Below are positions 50,713 to 58,728 of a stretch of 64,000 nt of DNA, one piece after another. The notes below the pieces were generated by a model. The model was not told the origin of the DNA. It made no database searches and saw nothing but the letters and a program-made list of their open reading frames with translations. How positions within the stretch are numbered: position 1 is the first letter of the stretch; each line of letters begins with the position of its first letter. Made by a program: the position numbers and the translations under genes. Source of the DNA: Candidatus Zixiibacteriota bacterium (GTDB lineage: Bacteria; Zixibacteria; MSB-5A5; WJJR01; JAJRUJ01). The DNA lies in the NCBI GenBank assembly GCA_020051695.1, contig JAGVQM010000030.1, positions 37,551-101,550 of the forward strand, in the 5' to 3' direction.

Positions 50713-51903
50713 ATGCCGGATAAGACGCTCACATTCCCCTTCGTGGACCTCCGGTCCCGCCTGAGTCCCGAACATCTGGACTTGCGCGCCCGCAGTAACA
50801 GTCGGCCCGCCACAATCACCCGGGCCCGGCCACTTATCGAGGAAATCGCGGCGTGGTTGTGTCGTGCTCAGGATGCGGCGGGAGACGGCAGTCTGCCGGC
50901 GTATTACCATCTGCAGACCGGCTGGTCGGCCGTCTCGGCCGAGATGACCGGCTCGGCAATCTGCACCATGTTGTCCCTGGCCGATGTCCTGCCCGAGTAT
51001 CATCCGCTGGATCGCGCTGTGCGGCTCGGCAAAGCGCTGGCCCGGACCGGCAGGACGGAAATTCAAGTCCGCTCCGGACACATCCCCCAGTGCGTGTGGG
51101 CCATTCCGGGGTGGATTGCGCTATATGAACGGACCGCCAAATCAATATTCAGGCAGGCGGCGGTGAACGCCGGGAAATGCCTGATGCAGCGGTGCACGGC
51201 GCACACTCTGGAACAGACCACGACATTGCCGCAACGGGCGATGCTTTCCGCAGCCCTGGGACGTCTATGGCGCTTACAACCGAAAAAACCATTCGGGCTG
51301 ACCGCCGATTTTCTGGGAATGTCAATCATGCGGCATTGCGCGCCCAATGGGTTTTTGCGTGACTGTGTCGGAGCCAATGGTGCGGACCCGCCCCTAGTCT
51401 ATCTTGCCGGGACTTATTACGGATTGCTGGAATCCGGGATCATGTCCCGAAACCGTTCCTGGATGGTCGCCGCCCAGTGCGGGGCGCAACGGCTGCTGGA
51501 GCTGCATCGGCAGAAAGGCACGCTGGCCGGTAGATACGGTCCCGACTGGCGCGCCGATCATTCATTCAGTTGCATGGCCGGGTGCGCGCAAACTGCGTGG
51601 CTATGGCTCAGGTTGTACCAGTTGGGCTTTGCCGATGAATATTATCACGCCGCATCACAACTGACCCGGTTTGTGGCATCAACGGTCGATTCTACCCATC
51701 CCGATCCCGGTATCCGCGGGGGCATCCGCGCCGGGTATCCGCTATGGATCGACTACCACCCACTGACCTATTCCACGCAGGCCGCAGTACAAGCCCTTGA
51801 TGCGTTTCTTCTGGAAAAGAAACTCGCCGGACACCGGCCGGTGCACAAGTTGCATCTTAGACGTCCCGCCGAAAGCGGGTCCCCGGAGGGAGCACAGATA
51901 TGA
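50713..51903 (+). CDS. Predicted alpha/alpha-toroid protein of unknown function
   Basis: Start taken at ATG 50713 with GAGG before it, giving 396 residues. There is no signal peptide. It is nearly all helical with repeated paired helices rich in Trp, His and Tyr, such as ITRARPLIEEIAAWLCRAQDA, AYYHLQTGWSAVSAEMTGSAICTMLSLADVL and PLVYLAGTYYGLLESG. GRYGPDWRADHSFSCMAGCAQTAWLWLRLYQLG resembles the active-site helices of alpha/alpha-toroid enzymes. It lies next to a heparinase-family gene and an SDR gene, so action on polysaccharide is likely. No family is recognised and no catalytic residue can be named. Confidence 0.6.
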   Translation: MPDKTLTFPFVDLRSRLSPEHLDLRARSNSRPATITRARPLIEEIAAWLCRAQDAAGDGSLPAYYHLQTGWSAVSAEMTGSAICTMLSLADVLPEYHPLDRAVRLGKALARTGRTEIQVRSGHIPQCVWAIPGWIALYERTAKSIFRQAAVNAGKCLMQRCTAHTLEQTTTLPQRAMLSAALGRLWRLQPKKPFGLTADFLGMSIMRHCAPNGFLRDCVGANGADPPLVYLAGTYYGLLESGIMSRNRSWMVAAQCGAQRLLELHRQKGTLAGRYGPDWRADHSFSCMAGCAQTAWLWLRLYQLGFADEYYHAASQLTRFVASTVDSTHPDPGIRGGIRAGYPLWIDYHPLTYSTQAAVQALDAFLLEKKLAGHRPVHKLHLRRPAESGSPEGAQI

Positions 51904-52712
51904 CCACCACTGCCACCAGGATCATCAAGTTTGCCTCGCGACCCGGAGAATTAATTGCCACCCGTGACCGAGACCTCTCCGGGCGAGTGGCGTTAATCTC
52001 GGGCGCCTCACACGGCATCGGCCGCTGTGTAGCGTTACATCTGGCCCAGCACGGCGCATCGGTCGCGGTCAATTACTTCAACAGTCCCGATGAAGCCGAG
52101 ACAGTCAGCGAAGCTATTAGGTCATTTGGCGTTGAGGTCCTCCCGGTGTGTGCCGATATCGGCGACCAGCAAGCCACTACCCAGATGGCCAACGAAGTGA
52201 TCGAGGAATTCGGGCGGGTTGATATCCTCATTAATAACGCGGGCGTCAATCATGACAGTTACTTTCACCAGATGTCCCATGAAGCGTGGGACGATGTCCT
52301 GCGGATCAACCTCACCGGAGTTTTCAACCTGACCCGCGCCGTGATCAATCCCATGCGCCAGCGCGGCTATGGGCGGATTATCAATATCACCTCCATCGTC
52401 GGCCAGACCGGGTATGCCGGCCAAACCAACTACGCTGCGGCCAAATCCGCCCTGTTCGGCATGACCAAATCACTGGCCCTGGAAAACGCCGACCGCCACA
52501 TTACCGTCAACGCCGTGGCGCCCGGTTTTATCGAAACGCGGATGACCCGGACCATCCCCGACAACATCCGGGAAGATATTCTTTCCCGTATTCCGCTGGG
52601 GCGGCTGGGACGCCCTGAAGAAGTGGCGCAACTGGTGGGCTTTCTTGCCGGTGAACGGGCGCAGTATATCACCGGCCAGATTATCAATATCAATGGCGGG
52701 TTGTACATGTGA
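51900..52712 (+). CDS. Short-chain dehydrogenase/reductase, FabG-like
   Basis: A 270-residue NAD(P)-dependent SDR enzyme, starting four bases inside the previous gene behind GGAGGGAG. About 28 extra residues precede VALISGASHGIGRCVALHL. The motifs are intact: NNAGVN, Ser of NITSIVGQ, YAAAKSALFGMTKSLALENA with catalytic Tyr and Lys, and NAVAPGFIETRM. Overall it looks like FabG or PhaB (3-oxoacyl reductase), but in this setting it could reduce a keto sugar. The tight overlap with the toroid gene suggests joint function. Confidence 0.85.
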   Translation: MTTTATRIIKFASRPGELIATRDRDLSGRVALISGASHGIGRCVALHLAQHGASVAVNYFNSPDEAETVSEAIRSFGVEVLPVCADIGDQQATTQMANEVIEEFGRVDILINNAGVNHDSYFHQMSHEAWDDVLRINLTGVFNLTRAVINPMRQRGYGRIINITSIVGQTGYAGQTNYAAAKSALFGMTKSLALENADRHITVNAVAPGFIETRMTRTIPDNIREDILSRIPLGRLGRPEEVAQLVGFLAGERAQYITGQIININGGLYM

Positions 52713-52803
52713 ACTCATGGCCTGATGCAGCATCAACACCCCGGCCGCGGAATATGCCGGGGCCGCCTGTGGGAAACCGAACTGGACCTGTACCGATACT
52801 CTT

Positions 52804-54993
52804 ATGAAAACATCACGTGTCCTCATGTTAAAAACGGTGAAACGGCTGAAACACCGCCGTAATAAATATGTTTCGTTCTTGATTCATGAACGGCCGACAT
52901 TGTGTTTGCCGCCTCCGGTCACAAATCGTCCCGCGATACTCGAGACGGGGCACCCGCCGGTCCTGTTCTTTTCACCACATGATCGGGAGACGATTGCCCG
53001 TGAGGCGTTGGCGGCTGCCCCCGCCGCCTGCGGAAAAACCATCACCGAGGCCGACCGCCTGTGCCGGGGCACAATCGATATCTTTGGGGCCGCTGTGGAT
53101 ATCGGTGGCGGGATCGACTGGTCCTGCGATTTCATCTGTGGCCGCACCTGGCCTTTGAAACCGGCCCCGCAGGTACCCATTGTTTTTGCTGAAGACCGTT
53201 CGGACATCAAAGTCCCCTGGGAACTGGCACGTTTCCAATTCCTCAATACCCTCGGCCGCGCCTGGTCCTATACCAGGGAGACAAGGTATTGCCATCTGGC
53301 CCGGGAGTCGATTGCCTCGTTCCTTGCTGCTAATCCTTACGGCATCGGCCTGCATTGGACCAATCCCATGGAAGCGGCAATCCGCGCCGCCAATTGGATC
53401 ATTGCCGACAGTTTCTTCAAGGGCGCGGACGAATGGGACGATTCCTTCCGGCGTGAAATACAATCGGCGTTATATGATCACGGCCGCTTTATTCGCACAC
53501 ACCTCGAACGCGATGGCCGCGGCATCAATAATAATCATTACACGGCCGACCTGGCCGGCCTGTTCGCCCTCGGGCTGTATTCATACGACAGCGGTGAGGG
53601 GGCGCGCTGGCTGGAGTTTGCGCTCGGGGAACTCGATACCGAGATCGACCGCCAAATCGCCCCGGACGGCATGCACTATGAAAATTCGATCGGGTATCAC
53701 CGGCTCACGTTTGAGATGTTCTATCACACGTACCGGCTGGGCATAGCCAACAACATCCCCGCGGTCCGCCGCTGGGAACCCCGGCTGATCAAGATGGCCG
53801 AATTCACCCTGGGAATGATCATGCCCAACCGCCGGGTCCCGGATTTCGGCGACAATGATGACGGACTCTGGCTGACCGGTACCCCCCGCCCGCCCGACGA
53901 CCATCGCTACCTTGTCGGTTTGTCGGCGGCAACGTTCGGCCGCCCGGACCCGCGCCTCATCGATTTCCCCGCCGAGGAAATCCCGGAAGATATCTTCTGG
54001 TTCGCCGGCCCGGCTGCGGCGCAGGAACTCCGTGAGACTATAACATTCGCTCACACCCCACATGCGGAATACACGAGGACAGTGCAATCATCGCCGCCGC
54101 GGGCTGCGATCAGGCATGAAACACGCCACGCCCGCCCGACGATAATGTCCCAGGTTTTCGGTTCTTCCGGGATGATTGTCCTGCGCTCAGACACCGGCGC
54201 GGTCCTCGTATCCGCCAACCCGGTGGGCACCGGGGGAATCGGCGGCCACAAACATAACGATTTGTTGTCATATGTTTTTACCGTCGGTGACCACGAAATT
54301 GCCGTCGACCCCGGGACATTCACCTACACTGCCAACCCGAACCTGCGCAACCAGCTGCGGAGTACCGGGGCACACAACACGGTGATGATCGACGGCGCCG
54401 AGCAGAACAGGTTTTATCGCCGCCAATTATTCTGGGTCCGCGATGATGCCCGCCCGCGGATCTGCGGCTGCCATTTGAACCGGGATATCGATCGGCTGAC
54501 TGTCGAGCATGACGGTTATCGGCGGTTGCGCGGGACAATCACCCATCGCCGGCATTTCATGTTTATCAAAGCGGAAAATATACTCGTCGTCCGGGACGAA
54601 TTGACCGGCGCCGGTGTTCACGAGATCAACTCCGTCGTCAACCTCGGACCGGGGACAATCAACGCCGATGACCCGTACCGCGTGCGCCTGCAACCGGGGG
54701 ACGGCGGCGCACAAGCAGGTTTTCTCCTTGAACACCTCCCCGGCATGGGCGTTGGCATCGAACCCGGCTGGCGGTCGGTACGTTACGGACATAAAACGCC
54801 GCTGTATCGGATCGTGCAGCGGGGCCGGACGCAGTTGCCGGTCCGGATGACCACCATCATCGGTGTGTTTAACCAGCCGGTGGACTGGCAGCGCCTGGCG
54901 GCGGTCGGCGAGGACATTGTGGAACCAGCGCCAAATTCATTCGTACAGCATGCGGTTCGTCGGCAACGGCTGCCGGTTGAAGTATGTCTCTAA
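52804..54993 (+). CDS. Heparinase II/III-family protein
   Basis: A 729-residue protein. The N-terminal half (about 90-400) is an alpha/alpha toroid with IDWSCDFICGRTWPL, KVPWELARFQFL, HWTNPMEAAIRAANW, GRGINNNHYTADLAGLFAL and APDGMHYENSIGYHRLTFEMF. The C-terminal half is the heparinase II/III beta-sandwich with GIGGHKHNDLLSYVFTVGDHEIAVDPGTFTY, whose Asn, Tyr and His residues form the lyase site. Such genes recur in exopolysaccharide loci together with bi-domain oxidoreductases, where they may cut or epimerise uronic acid in the polymer. No signal peptide is seen, so the site of action is unclear. The start has no good ribosome site. Confidence 0.88.
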   Translation: MKTSRVLMLKTVKRLKHRRNKYVSFLIHERPTLCLPPPVTNRPAILETGHPPVLFFSPHDRETIAREALAAAPAACGKTITEADRLCRGTIDIFGAAVDIGGGIDWSCDFICGRTWPLKPAPQVPIVFAEDRSDIKVPWELARFQFLNTLGRAWSYTRETRYCHLARESIASFLAANPYGIGLHWTNPMEAAIRAANWIIADSFFKGADEWDDSFRREIQSALYDHGRFIRTHLERDGRGINNNHYTADLAGLFALGLYSYDSGEGARWLEFALGELDTEIDRQIAPDGMHYENSIGYHRLTFEMFYHTYRLGIANNIPAVRRWEPRLIKMAEFTLGMIMPNRRVPDFGDNDDGLWLTGTPRPPDDHRYLVGLSAATFGRPDPRLIDFPAEEIPEDIFWFAGPAAAQELRETITFAHTPHAEYTRTVQSSPPRAAIRHETRHARPTIMSQVFGSSGMIVLRSDTGAVLVSANPVGTGGIGGHKHNDLLSYVFTVGDHEIAVDPGTFTYTANPNLRNQLRSTGAHNTVMIDGAEQNRFYRRQLFWVRDDARPRICGCHLNRDIDRLTVEHDGYRRLRGTITHRRHFMFIKAENILVVRDELTGAGVHEINSVVNLGPGTINADDPYRVRLQPGDGGAQAGFLLEHLPGMGVGIEPGWRSVRYGHKTPLYRIVQRGRTQLPVRMTTIIGVFNQPVDWQRLAAVGEDIVEPAPNSFVQHAVRRQRLPVEVCL

Positions 54994-55008
54994 ACAGGAT
55001 GGAACATC

Positions 55009-56178
55009 ATGGATATTCGCGAGCAAAATATCGTCTGCCTGTCCTCTCAGGATTTTGATGACTTGTGGACACGCAAGCACCGCTGGATGACCCGGCTTTC
55101 CCGGCACAACCGCATCTTCTGGGTCAACCTGCAGATGCACGTGGTGACATATCTGCGCAATTATTCGCGGATGAGAAACCGCGTGCGGCACACCAGGCCG
55201 CTGCAGATGGACGAACGGCTGTGGGTGTACACCCCGCCGTTGACCATTCCGGGATTTCAGATGTCGCGGACGGCGTGCCGCGCGCATAATATGGTATTGA
55301 ACCGTTTCCTGCGGCGCCATCTGGCGCAACTTGGATTCACTCATAATATCCTGTGGCTGTACACGCCGTATAACGCTTACCAGATCGGCCGGTTGTTTGA
55401 TTATCGCCGGGTGTACGAGTGTGTCGACGATTTTTCGGCGGCCCGCGGCCTGATCCGGGCCCGGGTGGTCGACTGGGCGGAAAAGCAGACACTGAAAAAA
55501 GTTGACCTGGTCATCGCCACCGCCGATTTACTGGGCGACAAGTTCAAGCCGCAGGCGCCGAACCTGCTGGTTTCGCACAACGCCGCCAATTTCGAGCATT
55601 TTAATCGCGCACGGGACCACACCCTGCCGCAGGCCGATGAATTATCTGGGCTGTACGGGCCGGTCATTGGCTTCCTGGGTTCGCTTTCCTATTGGGTGGA
55701 CGTTGATTTAATCGCCGAACTGGCCCGCCGCCGCCGCGATTGGACCTTTGTGCTGGTCGGGCCTGTACGCACGGAACTCGGCGGCCTCGCCCGGCTGCCG
55801 AACGTGCGGATCATCGGCGAACGATCATATGCCGACCTGCCGCGTTATCTCAAGCGATTTGATGTCTGCTTGAATCCGTATAAAAATGACGGTGTCGCCC
55901 GTGGCGCCAGCCCGTTGAAATTGTATGAGTACCTGGCCAGCGGCAAACCGGTCGTCTCCACCGACATGCCCGAAGCACGGTTATTCCCCGAAGTGGTCGA
56001 TATTGCCCGCACCCCCGATGAATTCATCATCAAAATTGACCGCGCCATTCGCATCAAGGACCACGACCGCCGGGAACGCCAGTGTGAAATTGCCAAAGAA
56101 AATGGCTGGGACAGCCGCTTTGCACAAGTGGAAAACCGCGTGCGGGCCATTCTGGAAAACAGCGAGGCCGAAGGATGA
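55009..56178 (+). CDS. Glycosyltransferase, GT4-like
   Basis: A 389-residue GT-B enzyme. N-terminal part: ENIVCLSSQDFDDLWTRKHRWMTRLSRHNRIFWVNLQ, then LWLYTPYNAYQIGRLFDYRRVYECVDDFSA. C-terminal part: VIGFLGSLSYWVDVDLIAELARRR, WTFVLVGPV and CLNPYKNDGVARGASPLKLYEYLASGKPVVSTDMPEARLF. It resembles the enzyme at 16730-17926. It is one of at least three family 4 enzymes in this locus and would add one sugar of the repeat unit. Coding of the next gene starts four bases before its end. Confidence 0.85.
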   Translation: MDIREQNIVCLSSQDFDDLWTRKHRWMTRLSRHNRIFWVNLQMHVVTYLRNYSRMRNRVRHTRPLQMDERLWVYTPPLTIPGFQMSRTACRAHNMVLNRFLRRHLAQLGFTHNILWLYTPYNAYQIGRLFDYRRVYECVDDFSAARGLIRARVVDWAEKQTLKKVDLVIATADLLGDKFKPQAPNLLVSHNAANFEHFNRARDHTLPQADELSGLYGPVIGFLGSLSYWVDVDLIAELARRRRDWTFVLVGPVRTELGGLARLPNVRIIGERSYADLPRYLKRFDVCLNPYKNDGVARGASPLKLYEYLASGKPVVSTDMPEARLFPEVVDIARTPDEFIIKIDRAIRIKDHDRRERQCEIAKENGWDSRFAQVENRVRAILENSEAEG

Positions 56179-57491
56179 GTCACGAGCGCCGGGTTGTTAT
56201 TGCTGTCAATACGCTGTCGGTCCCGGGCGCCCGTATGGGGGGCGGGTACACCTATTTGCGGAATCTGCTCCCGGAACTGATCAAAGCCGCTCCCGAAGCG
56301 CGGTTCGCGCTGCTCGTTGCCCGGTCCACCCGCCGATTGTTTATGTATGATAACGACCGCGTCCAACTCACCACGCTGGCCGACACTGCGCTGCGTGCCT
56401 CGCATCGGACGATTATCGAACGATATCTCATCTCGAAATGGCTGCGGAGTGTCCACGCCGATCTTTATTTTGTACCGTACGGCTGGCTGCCCCGGCGCCC
56501 CCCCTGCCCGACCGTCTGGACATTTCAAAACCTGCTGCTGCTCGATAAGTATAAAGACCAGCTTACTCCGCCACGGGGCATGCACCGCCGCGTGCGGGAA
56601 CGGCTGCGCGGTGAACTGCTGCGGAAGGTCCTGCTCCCGCCGACATTGAACGCCGACCGCATCATCGCGGTCTCACGGAGCGCATATGATGATCTGGTAG
56701 CGCAGCATCCGCCCTGCCGCGAACGCCTGTCGGTTGTGCACGAAGGTGTAAACCCGCACTTCAGCCCGGCGGGGAATGATGCGGTGGATGCCGCCGTACT
56801 CTCGCGGCTGGACGTCCCCGACCCGTATTATCTTTCGGTCTCGACGCTCATGCGGCATAAACGGCACGAATCGTTGATTAAGGCCTTCGCCGGATTCAAA
56901 TCCGAATCCGCCACCGAAGCCCGGCTGGTTATCGCGGGTGATGACTGGGGCGGGTACCGCCGACGGTTGGAACACCTCGTGCAACAATTGGGCGCCGGAG
57001 AGTTCATTCGCTTTCTGGGCCGCGTCAACCCGCTCGACCTGCCGGCGTTATACCGCAACGCCCGGTCGTTTGTCCTATTGTCCACCTGCGAATCGTTTGG
57101 TCTCCCTGCGGTGGAGGCCATGGCCTGCGGCTGCCCGACGGTCGTTGCCGATATGGGCGGACTGGCCGAAGTGGTCGGGGACGGCGGTGTGCGGGTCGAC
57201 CCGCACGACCTGACAGGCATCACTGACGTGCTGCACCGGCTCGACAATTCACCTGCGCGCCGGACGGCCCTGGGACGCGCCGGGCTCATGCGCGCCGGGC
57301 ATTTTTGCTGGCGCACTGCCGCAAAGAAAACCATGTCCATTTTTGAAAATCTTTTGCAATTGCACGGGAAAGACGGCTCAGCATTAAAACATAACAGGAC
57401 CAGCATCTCGGCCACTCCATCGCCGGCGACCATACGTCATACGGGAAAAAATCCACGCCCGGATGAACGCATACCCGCCGGAATTGCCTGA
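56175..57491 (+). CDS. Glycosyltransferase, family 4
   Basis: A 438-residue enzyme, with start overlapping the previous stop. It has the N-terminal GARMGGGYTYLRNLLPELIK and YFVPYGWLPRRPP lines of this group, then ADRIIAVSRSAYDDLVAQ, the donor-domain start YYLSVSTLMRHKRHESLIKAFAGF, RLVIAGDDWGGYR, IRFLGRVNPLDLPALYRNARSFVLLSTCESFGLPAVEAMACGCPTVVADMGGLAEVVG with both Glu of the EX7E motif. The last 45 residues are a basic tail of unknown use. Sugar donor unknown. Confidence 0.9.
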   Translation: MSHERRVVIAVNTLSVPGARMGGGYTYLRNLLPELIKAAPEARFALLVARSTRRLFMYDNDRVQLTTLADTALRASHRTIIERYLISKWLRSVHADLYFVPYGWLPRRPPCPTVWTFQNLLLLDKYKDQLTPPRGMHRRVRERLRGELLRKVLLPPTLNADRIIAVSRSAYDDLVAQHPPCRERLSVVHEGVNPHFSPAGNDAVDAAVLSRLDVPDPYYLSVSTLMRHKRHESLIKAFAGFKSESATEARLVIAGDDWGGYRRRLEHLVQQLGAGEFIRFLGRVNPLDLPALYRNARSFVLLSTCESFGLPAVEAMACGCPTVVADMGGLAEVVGDGGVRVDPHDLTGITDVLHRLDNSPARRTALGRAGLMRAGHFCWRTAAKKTMSIFENLLQLHGKDGSALKHNRTSISATPSPATIRHTGKNPRPDERIPAGIA

Positions 57492-57507
57492 GCACAAGGA
57501 GTCAGTT

Positions 57508-58725
57508 ATGACCCGGACACGGAGCACAACAACCGTTCGTACACTCTCCCGGACCAGGATCGACATGACCGGCGATAAACAAATTCCACTCCATTTGCCG
57601 CATCCGGAACGGATCTGCAAACTCGACGCCAATGAATGTCTGTGCCGCCCGGCCAAGACCGTCATCGACGCGCTTCATTTCTGGACCGACCGCGGGATGA
57701 TGAACTGGTACCCCGACCGGGACGCCGTCCGCCTGCGCACCGCGCTGGCCGAGTATACCGGACAGCCGTTTTCCTGTATCCGCGCCTTCAACGGCGCCGA
57801 CGATGCCCTGACCTATCTGGTTGATTGCCTGGTCTCGGCGGACAGTGAAATACTGGTCTCGCCGCCCACGTATAACGTCGTGCCCCGGCGGGCGGAGTAC
57901 CATCGCGGAAAAGTAAAGAAACTCCTGTTACCGGATATTTTTCATAAAAACGTCGATGCAGTGCTGGGGGCAATCGGTCCGGACACACGGCTGGTCTATC
58001 TGGCCAATCCCAACAACCCAACCGGCGTGCTGTATTCACGCGACGACATTACTGCCATTCTCCGCCGTCGGCCGTCGGCCGTTGTGGTAATCGACGAGGC
58101 CTACTACGAATACAGCGGCGCGACAGTCGCCGACCTGGTCCGAGTTTTCCCCCGGTTGTTCGTGGTCCGCTCGTTTTCCTCGGCGTTCGGTCTGGCCGGG
58201 TTACGTCTCGGGTACTTGCTGGCCCATGAACATACGCTGGAATCACTGTCGCGTATCCTGCCCCCACCGGCAGTGGCCACGCCGGCCCAGATCGCCGGGA
58301 CAGCCGCGCTTAAAGCACCCGATGATCTGAAATTGAACGTATCGACTATCGGCGCCAACATGACCCGGCTGGCAGAAGCTCTGTGCGCGATGGGTCTGAC
58401 AGCGGTGCCGACGCAGGCGAATTTCCTGCTGGTCAAAGTGGCGCAACCCTCGGCCACCACTGAATATCTGGCCGGAAAACTCATTTTTGTGCGTAATTGC
58501 GATACGCTGCCGGGGCTGGAGGGCTATCTCCAGATTACTGTAGGCGATGATTGCACGACCGCGCGGATTCTGTCCTCGTTTCTATGTATGCCCAAACAAC
58601 TGCTTGGACCTCAGATCACTGTCCGGAGATTGACCCTGAAACGTCCCACCGAATATGCGGCTGATGGTCGATCTACCCCCGTCGATTATCGCAACCGGCT
58701 CGCCGTTCAAGTGGTGGAGGCATAA
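57508..58725 (+). CDS. HisC-like aminotransferase-fold protein without the PLP lysine
   Basis: The ATG at 57508 has AAGGAG nine bases upstream; 405 residues. It follows histidinol-phosphate aminotransferase closely: KLDANECLCRPAKTV, WYPDRDAVRLRTALAEYTG, FNGADDALTYLVDCLV, YLANPNNPTGVL with the PLP Asn, and VVIDEAYYEYSG with Asp-196, which binds the ring nitrogen. In place of the Schiff-base lysine in the SFSKAFGLAG motif the protein has SFSSAFGLAG, with Ser-225; the phosphate-binding Arg-233 (LRLGY) is kept. Without lysine it cannot be an ordinary aminotransferase. It may be a pseudoenzyme or catalyse a different PLP reaction. A C-terminal extension of about 45 residues is unusual. Confidence 0.8.
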   Translation: MTRTRSTTTVRTLSRTRIDMTGDKQIPLHLPHPERICKLDANECLCRPAKTVIDALHFWTDRGMMNWYPDRDAVRLRTALAEYTGQPFSCIRAFNGADDALTYLVDCLVSADSEILVSPPTYNVVPRRAEYHRGKVKKLLLPDIFHKNVDAVLGAIGPDTRLVYLANPNNPTGVLYSRDDITAILRRRPSAVVVIDEAYYEYSGATVADLVRVFPRLFVVRSFSSAFGLAGLRLGYLLAHEHTLESLSRILPPPAVATPAQIAGTAALKAPDDLKLNVSTIGANMTRLAEALCAMGLTAVPTQANFLLVKVAQPSATTEYLAGKLIFVRNCDTLPGLEGYLQITVGDDCTTARILSSFLCMPKQLLGPQITVRRLTLKRPTEYAADGRSTPVDYRNRLAVQVVEA

Positions 58726-58728
58726 TTC

